Source of the DNA: Siphonodentalium dalli | Lineage: Eukaryota; Mollusca; Scaphopoda; Gadilida; Siphonodentaliidae | Direction: 5' to 3' | NCBI GenBank assembly: GCA_032622095.1 | Contig: CP136063.1 | Coordinates: 277,257,426 to 277,321,425, forward strand | Length of the DNA stretch: 64,000 bases | Translations under genes and position numbers: made by a program | The notes under the pieces: model-generated | The model's input: the letters and a program-made list of their open reading frames with translations, nothing else | Told to the model about the DNA's origin: nothing | Databases searched by the model: none | In this document: positions 51,641 through 63,360 of the stretch, in pieces | Position numbering within the stretch: position 1 is the stretch's first letter | Layout of the letters: every line of letters starts with the position of its first letter

Positions 51641-51824
51641 CACTTAGACATGAAGTTCGTGCAACATTTCCCATCGGTTTCTGAAGTCAACAACATGATA
51701 TGAAAGGGTCTATCTTATTGTCCGTTCTAGGGTCTTATGCGACCGCAATTCGCGGGAAACAAGTTAGTGTTAATTGTGGTTATTACTGCTGATGGGATCA
51801 TTGTCACAAGGCATCGACCAGATC

Positions 51825-51926
51825 ACATTCGTAGCCTGCTTTTTAAATCGATCACAAATGTAGCCAGCTTTTTAAATCGATCACAAATGTAGCCAGCTTT
51901 ATAATCGATCACATTTGTAGCTAGCG
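51825..51926. repeat. 29-bp tandem repeat, about 3.5 copies
   Basis: Units built on ATCGATCACAAATGTAGCCAGC plus a T/A run, with the first and last copies diverged. Confidence 0.9.
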
Positions 51927-52254
51927 TTTCATATTCAAGCGAGCCCGATCGTGCAATGAACACGATCAGGTTAATCTAATTTTTCTGAGTTGATGGATGA
52001 ACAACAACTTGAATTTTATTTTGATATTAGTTCAACTAATAACCTGCATGAGGTTTCCGATCAATGTCGTTGGAATGGTTCAACTGCCATGTGGCAGATA
52101 TTCCCCGCCACAGAAATAGAATGTTCTATTATGTCGATGCTTGAAATGTGACGTATATATACTGTGAGTGTTTTTTTCTTCTTAAAACTGCACTCACCGT
52201 GACTGGCTCCGTTATCACAACGCGCAATCAAACAAACCTGTGAGAAATATGTGA

Positions 52255-52675
52255 CCCGCCATATCAAATCCAGTCGTAAGTCGGGATTTTTTTAACCATG
52301 TGCCAATGCATTCTCTTATATATGCGAGTCGACCATAGGTCGCCTCGCATATATAAGAGAATGCATTGGCCTAACAATTTTTTTTATCATTTTTTTTAAA
52401 TAAATGTTTCTTACAATTTTTAGGACATAAAATAAAAAACATCCATTACACTGCAGGGAGCCCCACACATATATAAAAGCATATAGAAGAGTGTCGTCTG
52501 CTCATGTTTGTCTGGGGCTCTGTATGGGTGAAATTATAAAATTGTTAAAGAATACAAGAAAAAATTATTAAAATTGTAAAAAATTGTTAGGCCTATGGTT
52601 GACTCGCATATATAAGAGAATGCATTGGCACAGGGTAAAAAAATCCCGACTTACGACTGGATTTGATATGGCGGG
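52255..52675. mobile_element. Outer inverted-repeat element nesting a hairpin-ended MITE
   Basis: CCCGCCATATCAAATCCAGT to CGTAAGTCGGGATTTTTTT on the left is mirrored exactly on the right by AAAAAAATCCCGACTTACG to ATGGCGGG, an inverted repeat of about 40 bp. Directly inside both arms lies the hairpin-ended MITE at 52296-52635. Either the MITE landed in the centre of an older element or the outer arms are part of a larger composite. Confidence 0.85.
52296..52635. mobile_element. Hairpin-ended MITE, copy 3
   Basis: The left end reads CCATGTGCCAATGCATTC with a complete hairpin. The right end retains only the outer half of its hairpin and finishes GGCACAGGG. The interior contains an additional inverted repeat, GGGAGCCCC to GGGGCTC (about 52457-52520), absent from the other two copies and so probably a later insertion. 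Confidence 0.8.
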
Positions 52676-52813
52676 GCACGTATCTCTTCTCTGTGTTCTC
52701 AGTATCGATTGTCGTTGCTGGTCAAGGACGACTTTGAATTTCATTCACTGACTTTGGTATAGAACGAGTCTTCTCGGTCCACAACATATTGGGATATCGT
52801 TTGGGTTAATGCC

Positions 52814-53060
52814 GGTTTTGGACCGAGTCCCCTGTCGTTATATACTCTGCTATAGTTATCTTGCTTGTATATGAGCTTTCCGATGAATGGCAACAAACCA
52901 TATATTTCCGACTATCCTGAAAAGTCACCCGTAATTATGATGTGGTTAAGGAGTCGATTATTTAGGGCATTACTGTATAAGGTTAAGGATATGGAATCTC
53001 CATTTTCAAATGTGTCAACAATTAAAGAAGAGTAGCATAACGGGACTCGGTCCAAAACAG
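52814..53060. mobile_element. Inverted-repeat element carrying a dispersed segment
   Basis: TTTTGGACCGAGTCCCCTGT near the left end is mirrored by ACGGGACTCGGTCCAAAA at the right. Inside, 52868-52980 is a reverse-oriented relative of 39008-39115 (shared GAGCTTTCCGATGAATGGCA and GGGCATTACTGT). Confidence 0.7.
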
Positions 53061-53080
53061 TATCAACCCATTTGACCCAT

Positions 53081-53143
53081 ATCCCAAGCTGTTGTGTAAC
53101 CGAGAAGACTTTGACTTTGTGTGCACCAGTTAGTGGGGAATTG
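53081..53143. repeat. 63-bp direct repeat, copy 1
   Basis: ATCCCAAGCTGTTGTGTAAC through TTAGTGGGGAATTG recurs without a visible difference at 54306-54368, an offset of 1225 bp. Confidence 0.9.
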
Positions 53144-53429
53144 TTTTATGGTTTATGGCAATTATGCCAAAGGGGATGTCAGGAATGATAACTTATTGGC
53201 AAGGTCCGCAAGCACCACACCGACACACCGAGCAGGCAGATAAAAAACCCGCGTGATGCATCGACTGGTAACCGGAAGGCGTGAACCCACGGCTATCTAA
53301 AAGTCAACAAAAACAGTTAGGATAGTAGAACGGTTGATTATTCATCGGTTATGTGAAATTTTAATTATGCGATAATAGTATAAGGCATATACATGTATAT
53401 ATTGAGTATACAGAGAAGTTACTCACCCA
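53144..53429. other. No gene seen
   Basis: Unique sequence with a short GC-richer patch near 53210-53300. No tRNA fold or coding frame is convincing there. Confidence 0.4.
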
Positions 53430-53592
53430 TAGTTACACAAATATAGATAAAGGTCATCGTAGCATGCATTGGATGAGTATATATACCTGTAGTTCCCGAT
53501 AAATATAGTTAAAGGTCGTCGTAGTGTGCATTGGATGAGAATATATAAATGTAGTTCCCGATAAATATAGTTAAAGGTCATCGTAGTATATT
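53430..53592. repeat. About 62-bp tandem repeat, 2.6 copies
   Basis: Units begin TAGTTCCCGATAAATATAGT and include AAAGGTC(A/G)TCGTAG and GCATTGGATGAG. Fainter relatives of the unit continue to about 53900. Confidence 0.8.
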
Positions 53593-54305
53593 AGATTTAT
53601 GGATATTGTTTGCAAATTCCAAAATATATGTTTATGACGTATATTACCACATTTCCATCCATAGTTATGATGCATAGTAACCCTCCCCATTTATGTATGA
53701 TGTATACGACGCCCATTTTACAGTTATCATGTATATCACTCCTTTCCCATTTCGTAGTTAAGTTCTATGCCAACATGTTAACGTGTATGTCAGATATGAT
53801 AATTTGGGCAAACTATATATAGTTGAAGGTTAATATCGTCTCTTATTGGACGAGCAGTTACTCATAATATCGTTAAGGGTTATCGTTGCCCATAGGATGA
53901 AAATTGTTAGTAAATTCATAAATATATGGATAGAGTTAAATGGTTTCCATAGATGCATACTAGTACATACAGCAAACAGTTTATCGCTGTCAGATATTAT
54001 ATAATTTTGATTTTATAAACCTTATTATAAATGGCACACCTTTTCTGGTGGTATGTTTATGTATATGTTTATTGTTATGCAGTGTTTGTATCAGTATATC
54101 CTGATGGTTTTGGAGGAAAACTAATTAACCCATTTTGGAAAATGTTTACTAAGACCATGTCCAAAAGATAGCATTTATAAAGTTGGGATCGAAAAAACTA
54201 TACCAGCAAAGAGTTCTCAAGAGCGTATAACTCTGGTATAACAGACATCAAATACAGCCTGTTTGTGTGATAGGTTTAGGATGTTTCGGCCCTGTTTTGA
54301 CCAAT
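53593..54305. other. No gene seen
   Basis: AT-rich, with decayed relatives of the preceding repeat. An open frame at 53610-53822 looks like chance and has no recognised features. Confidence 0.5.
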
Positions 54306-54368
54306 ATCCCAAGCTGTTGTGTAACCGAGAAGACTTTGACTTTGTGTGCACCAGTTAGTGGGGAATTG
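54306..54368. repeat. 63-bp direct repeat, copy 2
   Basis: Matches 53081-53143 by eye over the whole 63 bp. The flanks differ after a few bases. Confidence 0.9.
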
Positions 54369-54435
54369 GTTGAACGTTGAGTCACGGTTTGCCATTTAGT
54401 ACTGGCCCCACCATTGACCCCCGTAGGATTTTCAT

Positions 54436-54930
54436 GTGGAGAACTGATTATATGTGCACTTCAATCAGTAGGTTATATTTATTATATGCTTTCAAAACAA
54501 AAATAGGTAGACATCACACAAAGTTGTTCGGTTGGCCATGGCAACGGCTTAAATAAACATGCCAAAAGTTGAGGTTTCAACAACTGGAATGCTTACATTT
54601 AACCACTTATTTCTCGAAGTAGGTACCCCATCTGCATCCACCATGGCAACGGAGATATATATGGCCAGTCAACTTGTGCCTTGCATTTCCCGACAAGTTA
54701 TATATGCTTATTTAGCAAATTTAGATGCGTGCACGCAGTTTTAACGAAACCAACGCGAAACAATTAAATATAAGCTTTCCAATTGTCGGAAGCTTCAATA
54801 TTTGGCATGTATTTTTACGCCGTTGCCATGGCAACCGAGCAAATTTATGTGATGTCTACCCAATTATTTTTGAAAGCATATGACTCACTAATTGAAATGT
54901 ATATAGTCAGTTCTCATAAATACTGCACAC
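54436..54930. mobile_element. Inverted-repeat element beside the 34-bp satellite
   Basis: Arms of about 150 bp (54436-54595 and 54775-54930) share, in opposite orientation, GAGAACTGA, ATATGCTTTCAAAA, GGTAGACATCACA and CCATGGCAACGG. Open frames at 54559-54744 and 54783-55013 straddle the arms and have no recognisable domain. The right arm is itself duplicated at 55889, together with the start of the satellite. Confidence 0.8.
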
Positions 54931-54970
54931 TATTCCAATCGATCAGATCGACAAAGAGATCAAGTTCACC

Positions 54971-57452
54971 GATAGCTAAGTTAGACAAGTGGATGGCATA
55001 CATCGATAGCTAAGTTTTACAGGTGGATGGCATACACTGATAGCTAAGTTTGACAGGTGGATGGTATACACTGATAGCTAAGTTTGACAGGTGGATTGTA
55101 TACACTGATAGCTAAGTTTGACAGGTGGATGGCATACATCGATAGCTAAGTTTGACAGGTGAATGGTATACACTGATAGCTAAGTTTGACAGGTGAATGG
55201 TATACATTGATAGCTAAGTTTGACAGGTGGATGGCATACACCGATAGCTAATGTATGACAGGTGGATGGTATACACCGATAGCTAATGTATGCCAGGTGG
55301 ATGGCATAAACTGATAGCTAAGTTTGACAGGTGAATGGTATACACTGATAGCTAAGTTTGACAGGTGGATGGTATACACCGGTAGCTAAGTTTGACAGGT
55401 GGGTGGCATACACTGAAAGCTAAGTTTGACAGGTGGATGGCATACACTGATAGCTAAGTTTGACAGGTGAATGGTATACACTGATAGCTAAGTTTGACAG
55501 GTCAATGGCATACACTGATAGCTAAGTTTGACAGGTGGATGGCATACATCGATAGCCAAGTTTGACAGGTGAATGGTATACACTGGTAGCTAAGTTTGAC
55601 AGGTGAATGGTATACATTGATAGCTAAGTTTGACAGGTGGATGGCATACACTGATAGATAAGTTTGCCAGGTGGATGGCATACACTGATAGCTAAGTTTG
55701 ACAGGTGGATGGCATACATCGATAGCTAAGTTTGACAGGTGAATGGTATACACTGATAGCTAAGTTTGACAGGTGGATGGCATACATTGATAGCTAAGTT
55801 TGACAGGTGAATGGTATACACTGATAGCTAAGTTTGACAGGTGAATGGTATACATTGATAGCTAAGTTTGACAGGTGGATGGCATACCCAATTATTTTTG
55901 AAAGCATATGACTCACTAATTGAAATGTATATAGTCAGTTCTCATAAATACTGCACACTATTCCAATCGATCAGATCGACAAAGAGATCAAGTTCACCGA
56001 TAGCTAAGTTAGACAGGTGGATGGCATACATCGATAGCTAAGTTTTACAGGTGGATGGCATACACTGATAGCTAAGTTTGACAGGTGGATGGTATACACT
56101 GATAGCTAAGTTTGACAGGTGGATTGTATACACTGATAGCTAAGTTTGACAGGTGGATGGCATACATCGATAGCTAAGTTTGACAGGTGAATGGTATACA
56201 CTGATAGCTAAGTTTGACAGGTGAATGGTATACATTGATAGCTAAGTTTGACAGGTGGATGGCATACACCGATAGCTAATGTATGACAGGTGGATGGTAT
56301 ACACCGATAGCTAATGTATGACAGGTGGATGGCATAAACTGATAGCTAAGTTTGACAGGTGAATGGTATACACTGATAGCTAAGTTTGACAGGTGGATAG
56401 TATACACCGATAGCTAAGTTTGACAGGTGGATGGCATACACTGAAAGCTAAGTTTGACAGGTGGATGGCATACACTGATAGCTAAGTTTGACAGGTGAAT
56501 GGTATACACTGATAGCTAAGTTTGACAGGTCAATGGCATACACTGATAGCTAAGTTTGACAGGTGGATGGCATACATCGATAGCTAAGTTTGACAGGTGA
56601 ATGGTATACACTGGTAGCTAAGTTTGACAGGTGAATGGTATACATTGATAGCTAAGTTTGACAGGTGGATGGCATACACTGATAGATAAGTTTGCCAGGT
56701 GGATGGCATACACTGATAGCTAAGTTTGACAGGTGGATGGCATACATCGATAGCTAAGTTTGACAGGTGAATGGTATACACTGATAGCTAAGTTTGACAG
56801 GTGGATGGCATACATTGATAGCTAAGTTTGACAGGTGAATGGTATACACTGATAGCTAAGTTTGACAGGTGAATGGTAAACATTGATAGCTAAGTTTGAC
56901 AGGTGGATGGCATACACCGATAGCTAATGTATGACAGGTGGATGGTATACACCGATAGCTAATGTATGACAGGTGGATGGCATAAACTGATAGCTAAGTT
57001 TGACAGGTGATTGGTATACACTGATAGCTAAGTTTGACAGGTGGATGTCATACATCGATAGCTAAGTTTGACAGGTGAATGGTATACACTGATAGCTAAG
57101 TTTGACAGGTGGATGTCATACATCGATAGCTAAGTTTGACAGGTGAATGGTATACACTGATAGCTAAGTTTGACAGGTGAATGGTAAACATTGATAGCTA
57201 AGTTTGACAGGTGGATGGCATACACCGATAGCTAATGTATGACAGGTGGATGGTATACACAGATAGCTAATGTATGACAGGTGGATGGCATAAACTGATA
57301 GCTAAGTTTGACAGGTGATTGGTATACACTGATAGCTAAGTTTGACAGGTGGATGTCATACATCGATAGCTAAGTTTGACAGGTGAATGGTATACACCGA
57401 TAGCTAAGTTTGACATGTGGATGGCATACACCGATAGCTAAGTTTGACAGGT
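54971..57452. repeat. 34-bp satellite with 1028-bp duplication
   Basis: The unit combines GATAGCTAAGTTTGACAGGT with GGATGGCATACACT. About 70 copies are present. Common variants are GAATGGTATACA, CATCGATAGC and GCTAATGTATGAC. At 55889-55996 the array is interrupted by a copy of the unique flank from 54861-54970, and the units after it repeat the earlier order, giving an offset of 1028 bp. Open frames on the minus strand are translations of the repeat. Confidence 0.97.
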
Positions 57453-58560
57453 ATAAATACTATGGATGTCATGATTTCAGCTTGACAAGTCATTGAAAGC
57501 TTACACCAACAGGGCAAAAAAAAAAAAAAATTGAACATTGTGTGGCAACTACGGGTAAAACAAAACAAAAACATTATGGTTGACACGGGGTGGGGTGTAC
57601 CTGTAGTTGCATCAGTTACTCCCTACGATTCATTTTGAGTTTTGCTTTGTTGTGTCTATCTATATCTATATTTGCGAATGTCTGTCTGTCTGTCTGTGTT
57701 CTATAGAAATTCACAAGTGACCATCTAGATGATACCAAATGGATCTACTAGGGGTAACTTTTTTACGAGAAAGATAATAGTGCGGGTTATAATTTTCTAA
57801 AGTGACGCCGTTGTTGTCAGGGGCAGAAAAGGGGAGGGGTAAAAAAAATGTTTACGCCGACTGCCACGAAACTTGCATATAATCATCCCCATGATATGAA
57901 GAATCTAATGGTGTGACTTAAATATGTCAAAAGTGGCGTCGTTCGAGTCAGGGATGCACGGAAGGGGAGAGGGGCACCAAAATTGATAAAACTAATTTGC
58001 ATCACTGCTGATTTTAATAAAAAAAAAATTTACCGAAAGTATATTTGAACACAAATACCACTTTTGGTCCAAAAACAACACGTATTACACTAAATATTAC
58101 ACTAAAAATTAGTTGGGAAATCAAACTATCAGAATAATTTCAACCTATTTTTGGTTTGCACTTTAACCCCGATGACAGCCTTCTCAAATTACACCGCACC
58201 AAAACCCCGACCGGTCCTAAATGGCCGCCGCCCATAGAGGGCACATATATCTGATTTCCGCAAGGTCACATGGAGGGAATTATAATGTTGCCCCTCCCCA
58301 CTAAGATATTATCTCGAAATACCCCGAATAATTGTTTTTAAAACCTGTATAAAAGTACACTGACTTAAACTGGATTTATATGGGCGTGGGACAATAAATC
58401 TTCACTTACCCCAACTATGATAAGTAGCTCACATAAGGCATTGATAAACGACATTCACATAACGTTAGTAAATCATCATGGGGGGTACCAATAGATTTTG
58501 CAGTGCCAATAACACTGTAGCTCATGTAAAGAACAGATACGAAGCTGAGTGAACTAATTA
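57453..58560. other. No gene seen; low-complexity and faint repeats
   Basis: Contains an A run near 57520 and (TCTG) repeats near 57680. A loosely repeated phrase, (A/T)CTAAAGTGACGCCGTTGT and GTCAAAAGTGGCGTCGTTCG, occurs about 130 bp apart (57797 and 57926), each followed by a GGGGAGGGG-like run. A short GC-rich stretch lies near 58200-58240. No coding frame is convincing. Confidence 0.5.
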
Positions 58561-59590
58561 GTGATGACGACGTTGATGATGATGATGATGATGATGATGA
58601 CGACGGTAATGGCGACGATGGTGATCATTACTATATGATGCTGATGATGATGAGGACGTAGACGGATATGACGATAGGCCTACTGGCGATGGTGATGATG
58701 ATGATGATGATGACGCTGGTGATGATAATTATGACGATGATGTTGTTGATGACGATGATGATGATGATGATAATGATGACGATGGCGACGACGACACTGA
58801 TGCTATTAATGGTGGTAATGGTGATGACGATATTGACGTGGACGATGATCTGGCGGTGACGATAGGGATGATAATTGTGACGATAATGTTGTTGATGACG
58901 ATGATGACGATGATGATGATGATGATGATGACGATGGTGATGATAATTATGACGATGATGTTGTTGATGACGATGATGATGATGATGACGATGGCGACGA
59001 CGACACTGATGCTATTAATGGTGGTAATGGTGATGACGATATTGACGTAGACGATGATCTGGCGGTGACGATAGGGATGATAATTGTGACGATAATGTTG
59101 TTGATGACGATGATGATGATGATGACGATGGTGATGATAATTATGACGATGATGTTGTTGTTGATGACGACGATGATGATGATAATGATGACGATGGCGA
59201 CGACGACACTGATGGCGATGATGCTATGAATGTTGGTAATGGTGATGACGATATTGAAGTAGACGATGATCTGGCGGTGATGATAGGGATGATGATGATG
59301 ATAACGATGGTGTTGATACTTATGACGATGATGTTGTTGATGACGATGATGATGATGACGATGGCGACGACGACACTGATGGCGATGATGCTATCAATGG
59401 TGTTAATGGTGATGACGATATTAACGTAGACGATGATCTGGCGGTGACGATAGGGATGATGATGATGATGACGATGACGATGATGATGGTGATGATGATG
59501 ATGACGATGGCGACGACGACACTGATGGCGATGATGCTATTAATAGTGGTAATGGTGATGACGATATTGACGTAGACGACGATCTGGTGG

Positions 59591-59624
<34 letters not shown>

Positions 59625-60166
59625 GATGATAATGGCGATGATTAATGGTGGTAATGGTGATGACGATATTGACGTAGACGATTATCTGACGTTGATGATA
59701 GGGATCATGACGATGGTGATGTTGATGATGATGATAATGATGACGATGGCGATGGTGATGATAATTATGACGATGATGTTGTTGATGACGATGGTGATGA
59801 TAATGATGACGATGGCGACGGTGACACTGATGGCGATGATGTTATTAATGGTGGTAATGGTGATGACGATATTGACGTAGACGATGATCTGGCGGTGATG
59901 ATAAGGATGATGATGATGATGATGATGATAATGGTGATAATGATGATGATGATAATAATGATGACGATATTGACGTAGACGATGATCTGGTGGTGATGAT
60001 TATGATGATGATGATGATGATAATAATGGTGATAATTATGACGATGATGTTGATAACGATGATGATGATGATGATGATGATGACGACGATGACTACACTG
60101 ATGGCGATGATGTTATTAATGGTGGTAATGGTGATGACGATGTTGACGTAGACGATGATCTGGCGG

Positions 60167-60197
<31 letters not shown>

Positions 60198-60822
60198 AAT
60201 GGTGATAATGGTGATAATTATGACGATGATGTTGTTGATGGCGATGATGACGATGGCGACGACGACGATGATGCTATTAATGATGATAATGATGATGATA
60301 ATGATGATGATAATGATAATGATGATGATAATGATAATGATGATGATAATGATAATGATGATGATAATGATAATGATGACGATGGCGACGACGACACTGA
60401 TGGCGATGATGCTATTACTGGTGATGACGATATTGACGTAGACGATGATCTGGCGTTGATGATGATGATGATGATGATGGTGATGATAACTATGATGATG
60501 ATGATGATGGTGGTGATGATAACGATAATGATGATGATGATAATGATGACGATGGCGACGACGACACTGATGGCGATGATGTTATTAATGGTGGTAATGG
60601 TGATGACGATATTGACGTAGACGATGATCTGGCGGTGATGATGATAGGGATGGTGATGATGATGATGATGATGATGATAATGATGACGACGACGACGACG
60701 ACACTGATGGCGATGATGCTATTAATGGTGGTAATGGTGATTACGATATTGGCGTAGACGACGATCTGACGGTGACGATAGGGATGATGATGATGATGAT
60801 GATGATGATGGTGATGATGATG
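58561..60822. repeat. GAT/GAC-rich composite minisatellite
   Basis: The stretch is dominated by GAT, GAC and AAT triplets. Longer landmarks recur in the same order: GATGGCGACGACGACACTGA, then CTATTAATGGTGGTAATGG, then GATATTGACGTAGACGATGA, then CTGGCGGTGACGATAGGG. Spacing between landmarks is about 170-300 bp because the triplet runs vary in length. In the GAT frame the landmarks read as acidic Asp-rich peptide, but units change frame relative to each other, so no long protein is maintained. Met-rich frames are the shifted reading of the same triplets. It is best treated as a repeat. Confidence 0.9.
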
Positions 60823-60825
60823 CTT

Positions 60826-60852
60826 TTTTGTGTGTGTGTGTATATATATAAT
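60826..60852. repeat. (TG)n(TA)n microsatellite
   Basis: A T run followed by TG repeats and then TA repeats directly after the GAT-rich array. Confidence 0.9.
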
Positions 60853-61116
60853 GTAATTTAATCATGTTATTTATCAAATTATCATGTTACACATGAACCA
60901 TTACATTACATAAAAATCCTGATTCGTGTATCTGGTTCAATTTGTCATTTGCTTACCGATTCCAGTGCACATGATTTCTAAAGGTAATGGAGTAATTTCC
61001 TATGGAAATTGACCATCAGTGCGACAAAAGAAAGAAAGTTTTCCCTGGCATGCAAAAAGAGGGAGAGTGACAGAATTATAAGGGCGAATAATCTCATATA
61101 TGTCTCCCAACAGGCT
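60853..61116. other. No gene seen
   Basis: Unique AT-rich spacer. Confidence 0.5.
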
Positions 61117-62055
61117 GGTACCGGCTTAGTCCAAGTCTTCTCGTACTAAAACTAGCTAAGATTTTGGGATGGAGATGCTAGTATTTAGTCCGAGTTCCAG
61201 GCCCATGCATTCCTATGACACAGGATCTGTGGCGGGAATCTGTGGTGTATTTTACTCGATTTACCTAACACAGCAATACATGATGCTATATACATCGGAA
61301 AGAGTGACATTTTATGGTCATAATGGTGTATAATAATCTAACTTTAATGTTAAATTACACATAGAATATTCCGGTTGATTGCCACAAACATCGTTGTTTT
61401 TTCTGTTTGTTTACTTAACTGAAAGCCGAACTCAGGTTCCGAAGAACTTCGGCATTGTCCGGTGTTTGTTTTGGCCGAGACGATTTTCGATACAAACAAA
61501 ATGGCGGCCCCCATGATATTCTAATGCTCATTGTGTTTACACTGTTTTAAACTGTGAGATGGTTGTAATTCCCGTAATTTATTTAATGTATTACATTTAT
61601 ATCTTCAATATGTATTTAATCTATGTATTTATTTATTTATTGTCACGTATAATTACGATTACAATGGAGAATTCATCGTGCGTGGTTGATTGAAAATCTA
61701 CGGAATATTTTCACCGGAAAATGCCGAACGCAGTTCGCAAGGTCAACTGAGTTCGCATACTTTAAAAAATATGTAAACACTGCGGCAAATGTTTCTTTTC
61801 ACATTAAATTACCGCTTTCAATTCACAACCGATGTGGGTTTCAGATCAAATAGCATGTCTTCTGCGAAAACTATCCGTTTATTGTAGCAATTGTGATATT
61901 TTATTTCATATAATTGTGGTTTTATTTGAGCGGGTCACTAACGCTTAAGTCGTGTCATAGGAATGCATGGGCCTGGAACTCGGATTAAATACTAGCATCT
62001 CCATCCCAAAATCTTAGCTAGTTTTAGTACGAGAAGACTTGGACTAGTACCGGCT
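61117..62055. mobile_element. Terminal-inverted-repeat element, about 940 bp
   Basis: Terminal inverted repeats of about 105 bp are nearly identical: TAGTCCAAGTCTTCTCGTAC through GGCCCATGCATTCCTATGAC on both ends. The outer edge reads GGTACCGGC on the left and is mirrored by GCCGGTACT on the right. Inside, a second, weaker inverted repeat joins about 61421-61472 (GCCGAACTCAGG, GTCCGGTG) and 61701-61760 (reversed), so the interior is also partly palindromic. No transposase frame was found; the length suggests a non-autonomous cut-and-paste element. Confidence 0.9.
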
Positions 62056-62487
62056 ATGTGTGGGCCCTTTCCACTCGCACCCACCCCTTGTCCATCTAGC
62101 CATACAACCCCGCTTGATGGATTGTGACATGAATCTATATACATATAGAGACCCTATTGATAAATATACCCCAGTATAAATGTATGTATCCTTGGATAAT
62201 AAGATAAAGGGGAAATAGAAGCATATGTCCGTTCGTATCAATTATTGCATTGATCTGACTGCATGGGAATTTCATATTGAGGTGAAAGATCTACCCTTTA
62301 TTATGTTTCCATGGTAACCCAATAATATCAATGTATTTGTAGGTTGTAGATTATGGCATAAAGTCCGATTTAGTGCGGATGTCTCATCGATCGGGTCTCT
62401 GTCGTCAGTATTGTCTCAGGAAAGTCAATCTCAGAAATCTTACATCAATGTCACACACGAATCAGTCGCCGGAATTCAATATATATT
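62056..62487. other. No gene seen
   Basis: Unique sequence between two inverted-repeat elements. A small open frame at 62044-62241 (-) overlaps the end of the first and has no recognised features. Confidence 0.5.
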
Positions 62488-63360
62488 AGAGACCGTTCGC
62501 AAAATCACGAATACGATTACGGATACGGAAATATCCTGCCAGTATACGGCCAAAATTCGATATTTACGCATCGGAGTTCTTATGTGAAACGAAATATACC
62601 ACACGCAGTATAATTATGTGCAGATGTGTCAAGAATGCGCCATCGGTCCTGCTTGGGGACGCTATAACATTATCCGTGTGGTGTATTACACACAGATAAG
62701 AACATGGGGTCTGAACAAGACACACATTATTTTGTACTAAGTGTGATTATCACTAAATCCAGCATTCCGATTGGTCGGCACCCACGTGGCTAGTTGCAAT
62801 TATTTCTCGGTGAACGCGCAAGAGGTCATAACTGCAGCCTCATAATTACATCGACGCGTCATTGGTTTTGGAAAGACGAACGCGTAATGTTTTGGGCGCA
62901 TTTGGACTCGCGCAGGATTGACTTAATAAATCATCGGGTTTCAATATAAAGAGAAATTGTTCCTGTTAACTTTTGCCAAGGGTGCTATTGGATATTTTGG
63001 GCTGGTTTTGTCACGATGCACTTTTCGATTTAAATACATTGGCTTTTTCGCTAAATGTATATAAATATAAGGATTAACTGTCATGTGGACTGTTTTTATG
63101 GAGATGTAACCGTGAGGTAATCGGTCATAACTTGTATGTAAAACCTCGGGTTTTACACAAGTTATGACCACTTACCTCACGGTTATATACATCTCCATAA
63201 AAACAGTCCACATGGCAGTTAATCCTTGTGTAAATGAATAGAGTGGGGCATATGCCGTCTCACAAATTAGCCATCGTAGGTAAATTGTGATGGTGTCAAC
63301 CGTACTAGGACAATATATCCTATCCGTAATCGTAATAGTGATTTTTGCGAAAGGTCTCTA
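62488..63360. mobile_element. Terminal-inverted-repeat element, about 870 bp
   Basis: TAGAGACCGTTCGCAAAATC and ACGATTACGGATA at the left are mirrored at the right by TATCCGTAATCGTAAT and GATTTTTGCGAAAGGTCTCT. The inverted repeat is about 60 bp with a few mismatches. The interior is non-coding and contains a separate palindrome at 63069-63227. Confidence 0.8.
63069..63227. repeat. Near-perfect palindrome nested in the larger element
   Basis: AAGGATTAACTGTCATGTGG to ACTTGTATGTAAAACC on the left is mirrored by GGTTTTACACAAGT to AGTTAATCCTT on the right. The arms are about 75 bp with only a few mismatches around a very short loop. It lies inside the 62488-63360 element, so it is probably a later insertion. 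Confidence 0.9.

Noticed and set aside
53210-53300. Possible second tRNA-like sequence around GTGAACCCACGG
   Set aside because: Only a weak B-box-like match on the minus strand, with no A box at the right distance and no cloverleaf pairing.
55502-56781. Minus-strand open frames with repeated HLSNLA-type peptides
   Set aside because: They are translations of the 34-bp satellite.
58668-60441. Methionine-rich proteins
   Set aside because: They are the shifted reading of GAT/GAC triplets in a minisatellite. Runs of Met with no other composition are not plausible coding.
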